Below, in pieces: positions 9,708-20,300 of a stretch of DNA of 64,000 bases (position 1 is the first letter of the stretch; each line of letters starts with the position of its first letter). The DNA comes from Draconibacterium sediminis (lineage in GTDB: Bacteria; Bacteroidota; Bacteroidia; Bacteroidales; Prolixibacteraceae): positions 1,922,001 through 1,986,000 of the forward strand of contig NZ_JRHC01000001.1 of NCBI RefSeq assembly GCF_000949475.1. The letters run 5' to 3'. A model generated the notes under the pieces. It had not been told where the DNA came from and did no database searches. It was given only the letters and a program-made list of their open reading frames with translations. The position numbers were made by a program, and so were the translations under genes.

Positions 9708-11096
9708 ATGAAGAATATTTTAGGAATTATAGGTTTTATTGCCCTGCAGTTGTTTTGCATTGTTTCTCCTGGGCAGGAAGCTCAACCAACGAAGACTAAC
9801 TTTCTGTTTATTATCGTTGATGATTTGAGGCCACAATTGGGATGTTACGGGAATGCTGAAACGTTGAGTCCCAATATCGACAGGCTGGCCGAAGAAGGAT
9901 TGTTGTTCCACAACGCCTATTGTAATGTTCCGGTTTGTGGGGCATCACGTGCCAGTTTATTAACAGGCACAAGGCCAACTGCAAGCCGTTTTACCAATGC
10001 CGCTACCTGGGCCGAGAAAGATGTTCCGGATTTAGTTGATATTCCGGGCTATTTAAAACAAAACGGATACAAAACCATAAGTAACGGAAAAATATATCAT
10101 CATCAGTTTGATAATGCAGCTTCGTGGGACGACAATTACAAGCCCAAAGATTTCAGAGATTATAAAACGCCTGAAAATATTGAGCTGATGAAGACAAAAG
10201 GGATGGCCGCTGCCTGGGAAATTGCCCAGGTTCCTGATGATTCGCTTCAGGGGGGAAAAATTGCCAATAAGGTTATTGCCGACCTGCGAAACCTGAAAAA
10301 AAGCGGGGACCCCTTTTTTTTAACAGCCGGTTTTACAAAACCCCACTTGCCGTTTATTGCTCCCGAAAAATATTGGGACATGTACGACCACAACAAAATT
10401 GAATTGGCAAAAAATCCTTTTGCTCCCGAAAAATGCCCGAAAGAAGCACTTCACAATTGGGGAGAGTTACGAAAACAGTACACCGGTATACCACAAACCG
10501 GGCCAGTGTCAGACGAAGTGGCACGTAATCTTATTCATGGCTATAATGCATGCGTAAGTTTTTCCGATGCCATGATTGGTCGGATATTAGACGAACTGGT
10601 GCAACTGGAATTCGATAAAAATACAGTGGTTATTTTGTGTGGCGACCATGGCTGGCAACTGGGCGAGCACGGTTTATGGTGTAAGCACAGTAATTTTAAT
10701 ACCTCATTACAAGTACCCTTAATCATTCGGGCTCCGGGTTTTGCTAAAAATGCAAAGGTTGAGGCTTTGGTTGAATTTGTTGATTTGTTCCCGAGTATTT
10801 GCGAACTGGCAGGTATTGAAATACCCAAACATCTGCAGGGGAAAAGTATGAAACCATTGCTCGGAAATCCTGATACAGAATGGAAAGAAGCTGTATTTTC
10901 ACGCTTTAAAAATGGCGAATCGGTAAAAACCAAAGACTACCTTTATACCGAATACCGGGTTAAGGGAGAACGAATTTCGCAAATGCTTTACAACCATAAT
11001 ACAGACAAGGACGAGAATAAAAACATTGCAGATGAAAATGAATCTGTAACCGAAAAACTTCACTTCTTAATGAAATCGGAAGGCATTTTAAAGTAA
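9708..11096 (+). CDS. S1-family sulfatase, iduronate-2-sulfatase-like
   Basis: This 462-residue exported protein (signal peptide ending about SPGQ23) opens its catalytic domain with FLFIIVDDLRPQLGCYGN, where the Asp pair binds calcium. The formylglycine signature is VCGASRASLLTG with Cys77 as the residue to be oxidised; Ala takes the Pro position, as in other CxAxR-type members. TKPHLPFIAPEKYWDMY, CGDHGWQLGEHG and the short C-terminal domain are typical of the iduronate-2-sulfatase-like branch. The activity removes sulfate esters from glycans in the periplasm and needs a maturation enzyme acting in trans. It is first in a run of three sulfatases with gaps of 18 and 33 bp. Confidence 0.9.
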   Translation: MKNILGIIGFIALQLFCIVSPGQEAQPTKTNFLFIIVDDLRPQLGCYGNAETLSPNIDRLAEEGLLFHNAYCNVPVCGASRASLLTGTRPTASRFTNAATWAEKDVPDLVDIPGYLKQNGYKTISNGKIYHHQFDNAASWDDNYKPKDFRDYKTPENIELMKTKGMAAAWEIAQVPDDSLQGGKIANKVIADLRNLKKSGDPFFLTAGFTKPHLPFIAPEKYWDMYDHNKIELAKNPFAPEKCPKEALHNWGELRKQYTGIPQTGPVSDEVARNLIHGYNACVSFSDAMIGRILDELVQLEFDKNTVVILCGDHGWQLGEHGLWCKHSNFNTSLQVPLIIRAPGFAKNAKVEALVEFVDLFPSICELAGIEIPKHLQGKSMKPLLGNPDTEWKEAVFSRFKNGESVKTKDYLYTEYRVKGERISQMLYNHNTDKDENKNIADENESVTEKLHFLMKSEGILK

Positions 11097-11114
11097 ACAA
11101 AACATAAAGCTGAA

Positions 11115-12644
11115 ATGAAGAAACAAGTTTGTTGGATACTTATATTTGGCGTGGCAGGATTACTGTTTTCTTGTTCGTTGCAAAAAACAGAGAAACAAAA
11201 AACAAACAAGCCCAACATTGTTTTTATTCTGGCCGACGATATGGGCTGGGCTGATTTGCCGGTTTACGGAAACCGCTTTAACGAAGCACCACGTTTAGCC
11301 AAACTGGCCGAAGAGGGAACTCGATTTACCAATGCTTATGCTGCTTGTCCGGTTTGTTCGCCAACGCGTGCCAGTATACAATCGGGGCAGTACCCGGCAA
11401 GAGTTGGGGTAATCGATTTTATTCCGGGGCACTGGAGGCCTTTTGAGGAAGTTGTTGTACCCAAAAACCGAACGCAGCACTTGCCAACAGACATAACTTC
11501 TTTGGGCGAAGCTATGAAAACTGCCGGTTATAAAACAGGGTATTTCGGAAAATGGCACCTGGGATTCTGGGACGAGCATCACCCCTCGAAACGTGGTTAT
11601 GATAGCGCTTACGAATACAAGGGCGGCGGCTTTTTTAATTCGAGGTTTAGCCCTCATTACGAAGTGAATAACCCGAAACAACCGCTTTCTGATGTTCTTA
11701 CAGATATGAGCGTTAATTTTTTGGAAGAAAATAAGGATACTTCATTTTTTCTTTTCCTTTCGCATTACGATGTGCATGTGCAGTTAGACGCCGATTCGGC
11801 TTTAATCGACAAGTACCTGAAAAAAGAGAAAGTTGATAATTATCCTTGTAATGCCATTTATGCGGCTATGGTTGAAAGTGTTGATAAAAGTGTTGGCCGG
11901 GTACTCGATAAGTTGGATGAACTGGGCTTGGCCGAGAATACAATTGTTCTCTTTTTCTCCGATAATGGAGGGTTAAAGAGCCGTTTCGATGAGATTCCAC
12001 TAATTGATGATTCCAAACAACATATTTACGAAAACGATTCGTTGTTATACATTGCGTCATCGAATACTCCGTTACGGGCCGAAAAAGGTACGGTTTACGA
12101 AGGAGGTATTCGCGAACCTTTTATTGTACGCTGGCCCGGTAAAATAGAGTCAGGTTTGGTTTCTGATGCATTAATCAGCAGCGTTGATTTTTACCCCACC
12201 TTTATGGCACTGGCAGGAGCCAACATGCCCGAAACACAGGTGTTCGACGGAAAGAACATTCTTCCTGAACTGATGGGAAATAACAGAGAACCTGAACGGG
12301 CGTTGTTTTGGCACTACCCGGTGTACCATCACGATGTGCCCAAAAGTGTTATTCGAAAAGGCGATTGGAAACTGATAGAAAATTTGGTTGACGGTTCTTT
12401 TGAATTGTATAACCTGAAAGAAGATATTTCAGAAACAAATAATTTGGCCGAAGTAAATATTGTCAGGCTAATGGAATTGAAAACAGAACTGAAAGCCTGG
12501 CAGAAAGACACCGGCGCCGCGTTGCCTGTAAAAAATCACGACTTTGATGAAACAAAAAGAAAACTTTGGAAGCAGCATCCTGATACAAAGACACTTTTTA
12601 AGAAGCCCGAGCCGAAAACAGCCAATGATATTATTCCCCAATAG
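11115..12644 (+). CDS. S1-family sulfatase lipoprotein, arylsulfatase-A-like
   Basis: A 509-residue lipoprotein (LLFSC, Cys20). The metal site opens NIVFILADDMGWADLPVYG and the maturation motif is VCSPTRASIQSGQYPAR with Cys81. GYFGKWHLG carries the conserved Lys-His pair, FFSDNGG the second metal-binding Asp-Asn, and RAEKGTVYEGGIREP the usual sulfate-binding Lys. The C-terminal KGDWKLIENLVDGSFELYNL strand is complete. It differs clearly from its upstream neighbour, so the two probably remove sulfates from different positions or residues. Exact regiospecificity cannot be read from sequence. Confidence 0.92.
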   Translation: MKKQVCWILIFGVAGLLFSCSLQKTEKQKTNKPNIVFILADDMGWADLPVYGNRFNEAPRLAKLAEEGTRFTNAYAACPVCSPTRASIQSGQYPARVGVIDFIPGHWRPFEEVVVPKNRTQHLPTDITSLGEAMKTAGYKTGYFGKWHLGFWDEHHPSKRGYDSAYEYKGGGFFNSRFSPHYEVNNPKQPLSDVLTDMSVNFLEENKDTSFFLFLSHYDVHVQLDADSALIDKYLKKEKVDNYPCNAIYAAMVESVDKSVGRVLDKLDELGLAENTIVLFFSDNGGLKSRFDEIPLIDDSKQHIYENDSLLYIASSNTPLRAEKGTVYEGGIREPFIVRWPGKIESGLVSDALISSVDFYPTFMALAGANMPETQVFDGKNILPELMGNNREPERALFWHYPVYHHDVPKSVIRKGDWKLIENLVDGSFELYNLKEDISETNNLAEVNIVRLMELKTELKAWQKDTGAALPVKNHDFDETKRKLWKQHPDTKTLFKKPEPKTANDIIPQ

Positions 12645-12677
12645 GTTTAAAAGTAAAATTCAGAATTAACGTTAATC

Positions 12678-14114
12678 ATGCAAAAAATAGTAGCAACATT
12701 TATTCTTGCGTTTTGTGCAATCAATTTCATTTTTGCACAGCAGCGTCCCAATATTATTGTAATTTTTACCGACGACCTGGGGTATGCCGATATCGGTGCA
12801 AACGGGATGGTTCCCGACATAAAAACTCCGAATATTGATAAACTGGCAGAAAATGGGGTACGCATGACATCTGGTTATGTTACTGCGCCACAATGTGCTC
12901 CATCGCGGGCAGGTTTGCTAACCGGCCGCTACCAGCAGCGTTTTGGTTCCGATGATAATGGTGTTCAACCGGTCCCGTTGGATGAAACACTAATTGCCGA
13001 ACACATGTCAAATGCCGGTTATGTTACCGGAATGACCGGAAAATGGCATTTACAGCCTTTGTATGTGCAAACCAATTGGGTTCGCGAAAATGTACCCGGT
13101 ATTCCGGATAAGGAGCGTTACTCGCCTAAGGATGTTCCCCTGGATTTAACGATGAAATATTATCCCCATGTGCGAGGTTTTCAGGAGTATTATTATGGTA
13201 CAATGTATAATATTTGGGCAAACTACGACTTGTGCGGGAATTCGATTGAACCACAATGGATAAATGCCGATGGTTATCGCTTGGATAATCAAACCAATGC
13301 AGCAACAACTTTTATCGACCGTAATCACGAAAATCCATTTTTCTTTTATCTAGGCTATTATGCCCCGCATGTTCCTTTGGAAGCAACCGAAAAGTATTTA
13401 AGCCGTTTTCCCGGCAAAATGCCCGAACGTAGGCGGTATTGTTTGGCTATGATGTCGGCAGTTGACGACGGAGTAGGGAAGATTATTAATAAACTCAAAG
13501 AACATGGGGTTTATGAAAACACGCTTATATTTTTTATGAGCGATAACGGAGCACCCTTAAAAATATATAAAGAAGATATTCCTCTAACACACAAAGGTGG
13601 TGCCTGGGACGGCTCGTTAAATAAACCTTTTGTTGGCGAAAAAGGAATGATTTCTGAAGGTGGTATCCGCGTACCTTACATTGTTTCGTGGCCGGCAGTA
13701 TTGCCCAAAGGGGAAGTATATGATAAACCGGTAATTTCTCTGGACATGGCTGCAACTGCCATTGAACTGGCAGGCAAAAAGAGACCAGGGGAGTTGGATG
13801 GTGTAAACCTGATACCATTCCTTACAGGCGAAAAGCTTGAAGAACCTCATGATAAATTATATTGGAGGTTTTGGGACCAAAGTGCCATTAGAATGGGGCG
13901 GTGGAAATTTCTAAAAGCCGGTAGTCGAGAGTTTCTGTTCGATTTGAGATCTGAAAAGCAAGAACATGAAAATTTAATATTAAAGCATCCGGAGAGAGCC
14001 GAGCAAATGAAAAAGGAATTGGTAAAATGGGGAAACGAGTTAAAAAATCCGGGAATTCCGGATGGTGACATAAAAAGGGAAAAGAATTGGTACGATTACT
14101 ATTTTGCAGAATAA
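12678..14114 (+). CDS. S1-family sulfatase
   Basis: A 478-residue exported sulfatase with a signal peptide ending near FAQ21. Motifs are NIIVIFTDDLGYADIG, PQCAPSRAGLLTGRYQQRFG (Cys73 to be converted to formylglycine), GMTGKWHLQ, FFMSDNGAP and FVGEKGMISEGGIRVP. The C-terminal subdomain RMGRWKFLKAGSREFLFDL is present, so the protein appears full length. It is the last of the three-gene sulfatase run, and a 345-bp non-coding stretch follows. Substrate unknown; being placed next to GH43 and GH97 genes suggests exo-desulfation of an arabinose- or galactose-containing chain. Confidence 0.92.
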   Translation: MQKIVATFILAFCAINFIFAQQRPNIIVIFTDDLGYADIGANGMVPDIKTPNIDKLAENGVRMTSGYVTAPQCAPSRAGLLTGRYQQRFGSDDNGVQPVPLDETLIAEHMSNAGYVTGMTGKWHLQPLYVQTNWVRENVPGIPDKERYSPKDVPLDLTMKYYPHVRGFQEYYYGTMYNIWANYDLCGNSIEPQWINADGYRLDNQTNAATTFIDRNHENPFFFYLGYYAPHVPLEATEKYLSRFPGKMPERRRYCLAMMSAVDDGVGKIINKLKEHGVYENTLIFFMSDNGAPLKIYKEDIPLTHKGGAWDGSLNKPFVGEKGMISEGGIRVPYIVSWPAVLPKGEVYDKPVISLDMAATAIELAGKKRPGELDGVNLIPFLTGEKLEEPHDKLYWRFWDQSAIRMGRWKFLKAGSREFLFDLRSEKQEHENLILKHPERAEQMKKELVKWGNELKNPGIPDGDIKREKNWYDYYFAE

Positions 14115-14459
14115 ATTTTTCGATATCAATCCAACATGGAATGTATTTGTATCAATACCTTTTTAAGGGAAAATAAATACCGTTGTGGAAACTAGATAGA
14201 GGTTTACACGGTAAAATTTCATATTCCCTACATCCTCTTCGAAAAGTTGAAATGCCCGAAAGAATAGATCATTTTGTACCATATGGTTGGGTAACACTTC
14301 GTGTCGCATAGTTTAATGCTGTTTAAGTAGCAGAAAAAGAGAAGGTTGAAATGTGTATATGAGCCTCGTTCTCTATTTGTACGATAAGGATAATCTTTTG
14401 TACAATCGGCAAACATAGTTTTTGAAACAGTTCCTAACTTGGTTTCAAAAACAAAAGTA
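14115..14459. other. Non-coding gap with three TTTGTAC repeats
   Basis: No supported gene. TTTGTAC occurs at 14273, 14376 and 14397, the last two 21 bp apart and close to the start of the next gene. They could be a binding site, but nothing else supports this. An in-frame TTG at 14439 exists but the ATG at 14460 is the better start for the following gene. Confidence 0.3.
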
Positions 14460-15938
14460 ATGCAAGTAAACCATTTACTAATAGCTTTACTATTATTTCT
14501 TGCTATAGCATTCCATGCCAGGGCACAGAACCCAAAATTGTTAATGGTTGTTCCACCCGATAAATTTCATGATACTGAATTTTCTGACCCGATGCAGGCA
14601 CTCGATTCTGCTGGGATAAATGTTACCATTTCAAGTCTTGTTACGGGTAATATCGGAGGAGTTAATGGCGATACAATACAGGCAAGCTTATTGCTTTCAG
14701 ATGTTGAAGTCGATGAGTTCGATGGTATCTGCATTATGGGAGGAAAGGGAACCGGACAATACATTTGGGGTAATGAATTGGTAAATCATTTACTTCATGA
14801 ATTTAAGTCGCAAAATAAATTAGTTACAGGTATTTGTGCCGGATCAGTTTCGCTGGCTAAGGCAGGTATTCTGGAAAAGAAGAATGCTACCACATACCCG
14901 GTAAAAGGTTTTATCCGGCAATTGAAAGAAAACGGTGCAATATATTCGACTGACTCAGTAGTCGTTGATGGAAATATTATTACATCAAATGGCCCAACTG
15001 GTGCGCGATCATTTGGGCGGGTTCTTGTACATAAACTTAATTCGGCAAAAAATGTGGGGTATTTGTTTGCTCATATGATGAAGGACGATTACGGTCACCT
15101 GTATTATTCCATTTCTGAAGACGGCTTAAAATGGACTTTGCTAAATAATGGCAAACGGATTAATGAGGAGTATCGTGGACATCCAGATATTTGTAAAGGG
15201 CATGATGGAAGATATTATCAAATAGGAGTGGAAGAGGAAACAGGCCGTCCGATACTTTGGATTTCAGAAGATTTAGTGGGGTGGAATGAAGAAAAGGACC
15301 TGCCGCGCGAAGTGTTTGAAAAAAATCTCGGCCACAAGGCCAATGCCTCATGGTATGGAGCACCAAAAATGTTCTTTGATGCGGCCACCGGAAAATATAT
15401 CATTACCTGGCACTGCCCGAAAGATGGGGTAGCACGCGAAGATGCTTCCAATTACTGGTGCAGTATGCGCACTTTTTTTGTTACCACCAACGATTTTAAA
15501 ACATTTACTCCGGCCAGCCGGCTTTTCGATTTTGAGATGGGAACCATTGATGTCATCATTCGGAAAGAGGGCGAATTGTATTATGCCATAATCAAAGATG
15601 AATGTGAAGCCACCGATTTATGGCCAACCGGAAAAAGCATCCGGGTATGCGTTTCGAAAAATCTGGAAGGACCTTATTCCTATCCCGGAGGAAAAATATC
15701 GCCCAGTTATCGTGAAGCGCCTACAGTAATTCCCCAAAAGCAGGGGGGATGGCTAATGTATTTCGAACAGTATCCCGGGGTGCAATATGAAGCTGCTCAG
15801 GCTCCTTCATTAATGGGGCCGTGGTACGATGTATATACCATGAAAATTAAAATTCCAGAGGAATGTCGGCACGGTTGTATGATTTCTTTAACTGAAACTC
15901 AGTATCAATCTATTTTGAAACACTACGGCACACAATAG
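14460..15938 (+). CDS. Exported DJ-1/PfpI domain fused to a GH43/GH32-like propeller
   Basis: The ATG at 14460 gives 492 residues with a clear signal peptide ending at ARAQ23. Residues about 26-195 are a DJ-1/PfpI domain: KLLMVVPPDKFHDTEF, CIMGGKGTGQYIW and the nucleophile elbow GICAGS with Cys126. Residues about 198-492 read as a five-bladed propeller of the GH43/GH32 kind: HLYYSISEDGLKW, RGHPDICKGHDGRYYQIG, WYGAPKMFFD, YWCSM and EAPTVIPQKQGGWLMYF. I know DJ-1-like domains mostly as cytoplasmic chaperones, amidotransferases or proteases, so an exported fusion to a sugar-cleaving fold is odd. The junction is continuous with no stop or shift. A long gap precedes it, so it may have its own promoter. 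Confidence 0.75.
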   Translation: MQVNHLLIALLLFLAIAFHARAQNPKLLMVVPPDKFHDTEFSDPMQALDSAGINVTISSLVTGNIGGVNGDTIQASLLLSDVEVDEFDGICIMGGKGTGQYIWGNELVNHLLHEFKSQNKLVTGICAGSVSLAKAGILEKKNATTYPVKGFIRQLKENGAIYSTDSVVVDGNIITSNGPTGARSFGRVLVHKLNSAKNVGYLFAHMMKDDYGHLYYSISEDGLKWTLLNNGKRINEEYRGHPDICKGHDGRYYQIGVEEETGRPILWISEDLVGWNEEKDLPREVFEKNLGHKANASWYGAPKMFFDAATGKYIITWHCPKDGVAREDASNYWCSMRTFFVTTNDFKTFTPASRLFDFEMGTIDVIIRKEGELYYAIIKDECEATDLWPTGKSIRVCVSKNLEGPYSYPGGKISPSYREAPTVIPQKQGGWLMYFEQYPGVQYEAAQAPSLMGPWYDVYTMKIKIPEECRHGCMISLTETQYQSILKHYGTQ

Positions 15939-16013
15939 TAGAAATGAGATGATAACACCGTTTTAATCAAATACTTTCTTTGAGAAGAAAATATTATCAA
16001 CTTAAAAGAATAC

Positions 16014-16021
16014 TGTATACA
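16014..16021. promoter_or_regulatory. TGTATACA palindrome, predicted GntR operator 1
   Basis: Perfect 8-bp palindrome in the context ATACTGTATACAAAAA, 43 bp before the 16065 start. It matches the T-x-GT-AC-x-A pattern known for FCD-type GntR proteins and is one of four intergenic copies. A possible Bacteroidota -7 element (TTTCTTTG) lies about 30 bp upstream, so binding here could block transcription. Confidence 0.6.
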
Positions 16022-16064
16022 AAAAAATTAAATTTGAAGTTATAATCAATTAAAACTATTAATC

Positions 16065-17171
16065 ATGAAATCCGTCACTTTATTTATTATCCTGGTAGTT
16101 ATTTATTTTTCTTCTAATTCGTGCAAAATTAACAAGAATAATCCAAAAGAATTAGAATCGGGGAAAAACACAAAAGTGGAGATTCAAGGAGAGAAGTTTC
16201 TGATAAACGGAAAACCAACATTTGAAGGCCGGATTTGGAACGGGGTTTCCGTTGAAGGATTACTTCCAAATTCACGTATGGTTCAGGGGATTTTTGATGA
16301 CCTTAATCCTGAAACGGTTACACGATGGAATTATCCTGATGGGAAATGGAGTGCTAAACGAAACAATGATGAATTTGTTGCTGCCATGAGCGATTGGCAT
16401 AATTATGGTTTGCTGGCATTTACCATAAATATGCAGGGTGGAAGCCCAATGGGGTATGGTAATAAAAATTGGTATAATTCTGCGTATTACGAAGATGGGA
16501 AATTACGCAAAGACTATATGCAGCGGTTAGATAATATTCTTAAAAAAGCCGATCAATTAGGAATGGTTCCAATATTAGGGCTGTTTTATTTTGGTCAGGA
16601 TCAAAACCTTAAAGATGAGGCTGCCGTTATCGCAGCAACAGATAACGCTATCGAGTGGTTATCGGAAAAAGGATATAAAAATGTAATAATAGAAGTAGGC
16701 AATGAAAGTAATAATAGAGCCTACGATCACAGCATTCTAAAGCAAGACAGAATTCATGAACTAATTTTGAGGATAAAAGACAAAGCTCCATATCTGTTTG
16801 TATCAACAAGTTTTAATGGTAATACACTTCCCACCGAAAAAGTTGTTGAGGTAGCCGATTTTATACTTGTCCACGGAAACGGAATTGAAAATTCGGAACG
16901 TATAACCGAAATGGTCAAACAAATTAGAGCTATGGATTCTTATAGTCCCAAACCAATTGTTTTTAATGAAGATGATCATTTTGATTTTGAAAAGGATCAG
17001 AATAATTATATTAATGCAACCCTGAATTATGCATCGTGGGGATTTTTTGATTATAGAATGGAAGGTGAAGATTTTGACGAAGGTTTTCAAAGTATCCCCG
17101 TAAACTGGGAAATAAGTTCAGACCGTAAATTAGCATTTTTCAAGAAAACACGCCAAATATTTATCAAGTAA
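16065..17171 (+). CDS. Clan GH-A-type TIM-barrel lipoprotein, probable glycosidase
   Basis: A 368-residue probable lipoprotein (SSNSC, Cys20). It begins with a short strand, FLINGKPTFEGRIWNG, as in many GH5/GH39/GH140-like enzymes that start with an N-terminal barrel lead-in. Two acids fit the clan GH-A pattern: Glu214 in IIEVGNESN (acid/base at the end of strand 4, Asn-Glu) and Glu302 in IVFNEDDHF (nucleophile at strand 7). I cannot assign a numbered family. It stands alone between two predicted GntR sites and just ahead of the susC gene, so it is likely a surface or periplasmic glycosidase of that locus. Confidence 0.7.
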   Translation: MKSVTLFIILVVIYFSSNSCKINKNNPKELESGKNTKVEIQGEKFLINGKPTFEGRIWNGVSVEGLLPNSRMVQGIFDDLNPETVTRWNYPDGKWSAKRNNDEFVAAMSDWHNYGLLAFTINMQGGSPMGYGNKNWYNSAYYEDGKLRKDYMQRLDNILKKADQLGMVPILGLFYFGQDQNLKDEAAVIAATDNAIEWLSEKGYKNVIIEVGNESNNRAYDHSILKQDRIHELILRIKDKAPYLFVSTSFNGNTLPTEKVVEVADFILVHGNGIENSERITEMVKQIRAMDSYSPKPIVFNEDDHFDFEKDQNNYINATLNYASWGFFDYRMEGEDFDEGFQSIPVNWEISSDRKLAFFKKTRQIFIK

Positions 17172-17259
17172 ACCCTTGCGTTTCAAATTGTAAATTTTAA
17201 TCAAAAGTATCTATTGAAGTTACCTTAATGTTTTATAACATTGCTCTCTTTGTGTATAT

Positions 17260-17267
17260 TGTATACA
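17260..17267. promoter_or_regulatory. TGTATACA palindrome, predicted GntR operator 2 (susC promoter)
   Basis: Second copy, in the context TATATTGTATACAGAA, 71 bp before the susC ATG. TCTCTTTG at 17245-17252 resembles the Bacteroidota -7 element TAnnTTTG and lies about 8 bp upstream. The palindrome would therefore overlap the transcription start, a position fit for repression. Confidence 0.6.
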
Positions 17268-17338
17268 GAATATTGTATGTTTAAAAAGATTTTGAATACT
17301 AAACCAAGTATTAATAATTAAAACTTAACAATGAACTT

Positions 17339-20300
17339 ATGAGACAAAGGCTTTTGATTTTTATTAGCTTATTTGTGTTCTTGGCAAATGTGGCCATAGC
17401 ACAAAACAAAACCATTACAGGAACTGTTGTGGATGCAGATCAATCACCTCTACCGGGAGTTTCTATCATTGCCGATGGTACAACCAACGGAACCATAACT
17501 AATATGGATGGTTCATACGAACTCACCAATGTAAAACCAACCGATAAGTTGCGTTTTACTTTTATTGGGATGTTAACGCAGATCATTGAGGTTGGCGAGC
17601 AAACTCAGATTAATGTTACACTAAAAACCGATGTTGTAGGTCTTGAAGAAGTAATTGTAACCGGCTATGGAACACAGAAGAAAGTGGATGTTACAGGTTC
17701 GGTTTCTACGGTTAAAACGGAAGAATTAACCACAGTGCCAACTCCAACTATTGCTCAATCCATAGCAGGACGAACCAGCGGTGTATTCGTAACAACCAAA
17801 AATGCCCAGCCCGGAGACTATAATGGCGTTTCATACAGTATCAGGGGATTTGGCGATGCCCTTTTGATTATTGATGGAATGCCAGCTTCCAATGAGGAGT
17901 TTCTATTGCTTGATCCCAATGATATTGATGAATTTAATATTTTGAAAGATGCAGCAACAGCAGCATTATATGGAGCAAGGGCCGGTAACGGAGTTATTTT
18001 GGTTACCACTAAAAGGGGTAAAATTCAGGATGCCAAATTTAGTTATAATGGTAGTTATGGCGTTCAGAAACTTACCATGTTGCCAACTGCAGTAACATCA
18101 TGGGAAAATGCCCAGTTTGAAAATGTTGCCCGTCAAAATGCAGGTCTCGATCCCTTATGGTCTATTGAAGATATCAATAAATTTAAAGCTGGCGATGATC
18201 CGGCCTATCCGAATACAGACTGGTGGGATCTTACTTTACGCGAATTTGCTCCTCAAACGCAACATAATCTGAGCGTTAGAGGCGGGTCGCACAAAGTGAA
18301 ATATTTTGTATCAGCAGGTTACTACTATCAGGAAAGTGTTTATCGTTCTAATGATCTTAAAAATAAAAAATACAATTTACGTTCGAATTTGGATATAAAT
18401 CTAACCGATAAACTTGATATGAGTTTTGACCTTGCCATGCTGGAGAACGATTACATTGGGCCAAGTTGGGACATGGAAAACAGAAACGGTCACCTTGGAG
18501 TAATGATGTTGTTATATCGCTCGAGGCCACAATATCCGGCAACTTATCCTGACCCTACTAAGTTTCCGGCAATGGGTGCCGATGACCTTAATCCAGTGTC
18601 GGCAACAAAAATCAGCGATGTTGGTTATTATAAATGGAATCAATTTACTGCCGACTCAAAATTCTCAATATCCTATAAATTGCCGTATGGTTTTGCTGCC
18701 AAAGCTAATTTCAATTATAAAAGGGTATTTCGTAGAGATAAACGAAAAGAAAATTTGGCGCCAGCGTACTGGTTCGATTATGATGCCGATGGGAACATCG
18801 TGTATCACAACCACAGAAACTTTAATAAATATAATTGGCTTCAGGAAAAAAGTTCAGGTTCTCAGGCACTCAACCAACAGTACATGTTAACCTGGAACCA
18901 ACAATATGGCGATCATAGAATTAATGCACTTGCAGTTTACGAACGCTTATCAAGCGAAGGAGATTGGTTTAATGCCGACCGTATCAGGTATGAGTTTGAT
19001 ATTGACTATTTATTTGCCGGACCGGATTTGGATAAATCAAACGATGGCCGGGGGTGGCAAGATGGCCGGGTAGGGCAGATATTTAGTATGGATTACAGCT
19101 TCAGAGAGAAATATCTTTTAGGATTTAATGTCAGACGAGATGGTTCTCCAAAATTTCCTAAAGATTCTCGATGGGGGATTTTTCCATCAGTTTCAGCAGG
19201 TTGGAGGATATCAGAAGAAGCTTTCCTAAAGGACAATATTTCAGCATTAAGTAACCTTAAACTTCGTGCTTCGTGGGGAAAATTGGGTTACGACCAGACC
19301 GGTAATTATCAGTACCTTTCAACTTATTCCATTAAACCTGCTCAAATTATGGTAGATGGAGTTGTTCGGTCAGGTATTAATGCCGATAATATACCTAACT
19401 ACGACATAACCTGGGAAAAAATGACTACCTCGAACATTGGACTCGATTTTGGCTTTTTTGATAACCGGTTTACTGGAGCTTTCGATGCATTTTATAGAAA
19501 AAGATCCGATGTGCTTGGAGACAGACAAGTTTCAATCCCGGATGTAGTAGGAGCAACCTTGTCAAAAGAAAACATTGAAGAATACAGCAACCGGGGTGTT
19601 GAAGTTTCGTTGGAATATTTGACAAATATAAACGAGGTGCAGATAACTATTGGAGGTAATGTCTCTTATTCCAGGGAGAAAATAGAATTTATTGATCAAC
19701 CTCCTTATGCCTCGGAAGAAGATTACCGGAGAAACAATAAAATTGGCCAGTGGTCTGATATGAGGTGGGGTTATATGGCTGACGGCTTATTTACTTCTCA
19801 GGAAGAAATTGATAATTGGGCAATAATTGACGGGCGAAATAATGCTACAATTAATGTTGGCGATGTGAAACTGGTCGATTACAATGGTGACGGAGTTATC
19901 AATTCGCTCGACAATGTAATTATAGGACGAGGGCTTTCTCCCGACCTGATGTTTGGTGTTTATGGTTCGGTATCGTGGAAGGGGATCGATTTTAACATGC
20001 TTTGGCAAGGTGCAAGTTTATTCGATGTGCATTATGGCGCAAGCAACGATTTAAGTCAACCTTTTAGAGGTGGTAATGCTCCTTTTAGAGAAATGTACGA
20101 TATGTCGTATGTGCCTGAAAACGATTGGGGAATGCCAGCCAATTTGGATGGAGATGCCACATTTCCAAATTTTTATTGGCCCGGTTACGGAACACATAAT
20201 ACGAATAAAAATACCAGTTTTTGGTATAAAAATGGAACTTATTTACGTTTGAAATCTATCGAATTAGGATATAATTTACCAAAGAATTTAATCAGTAAAG

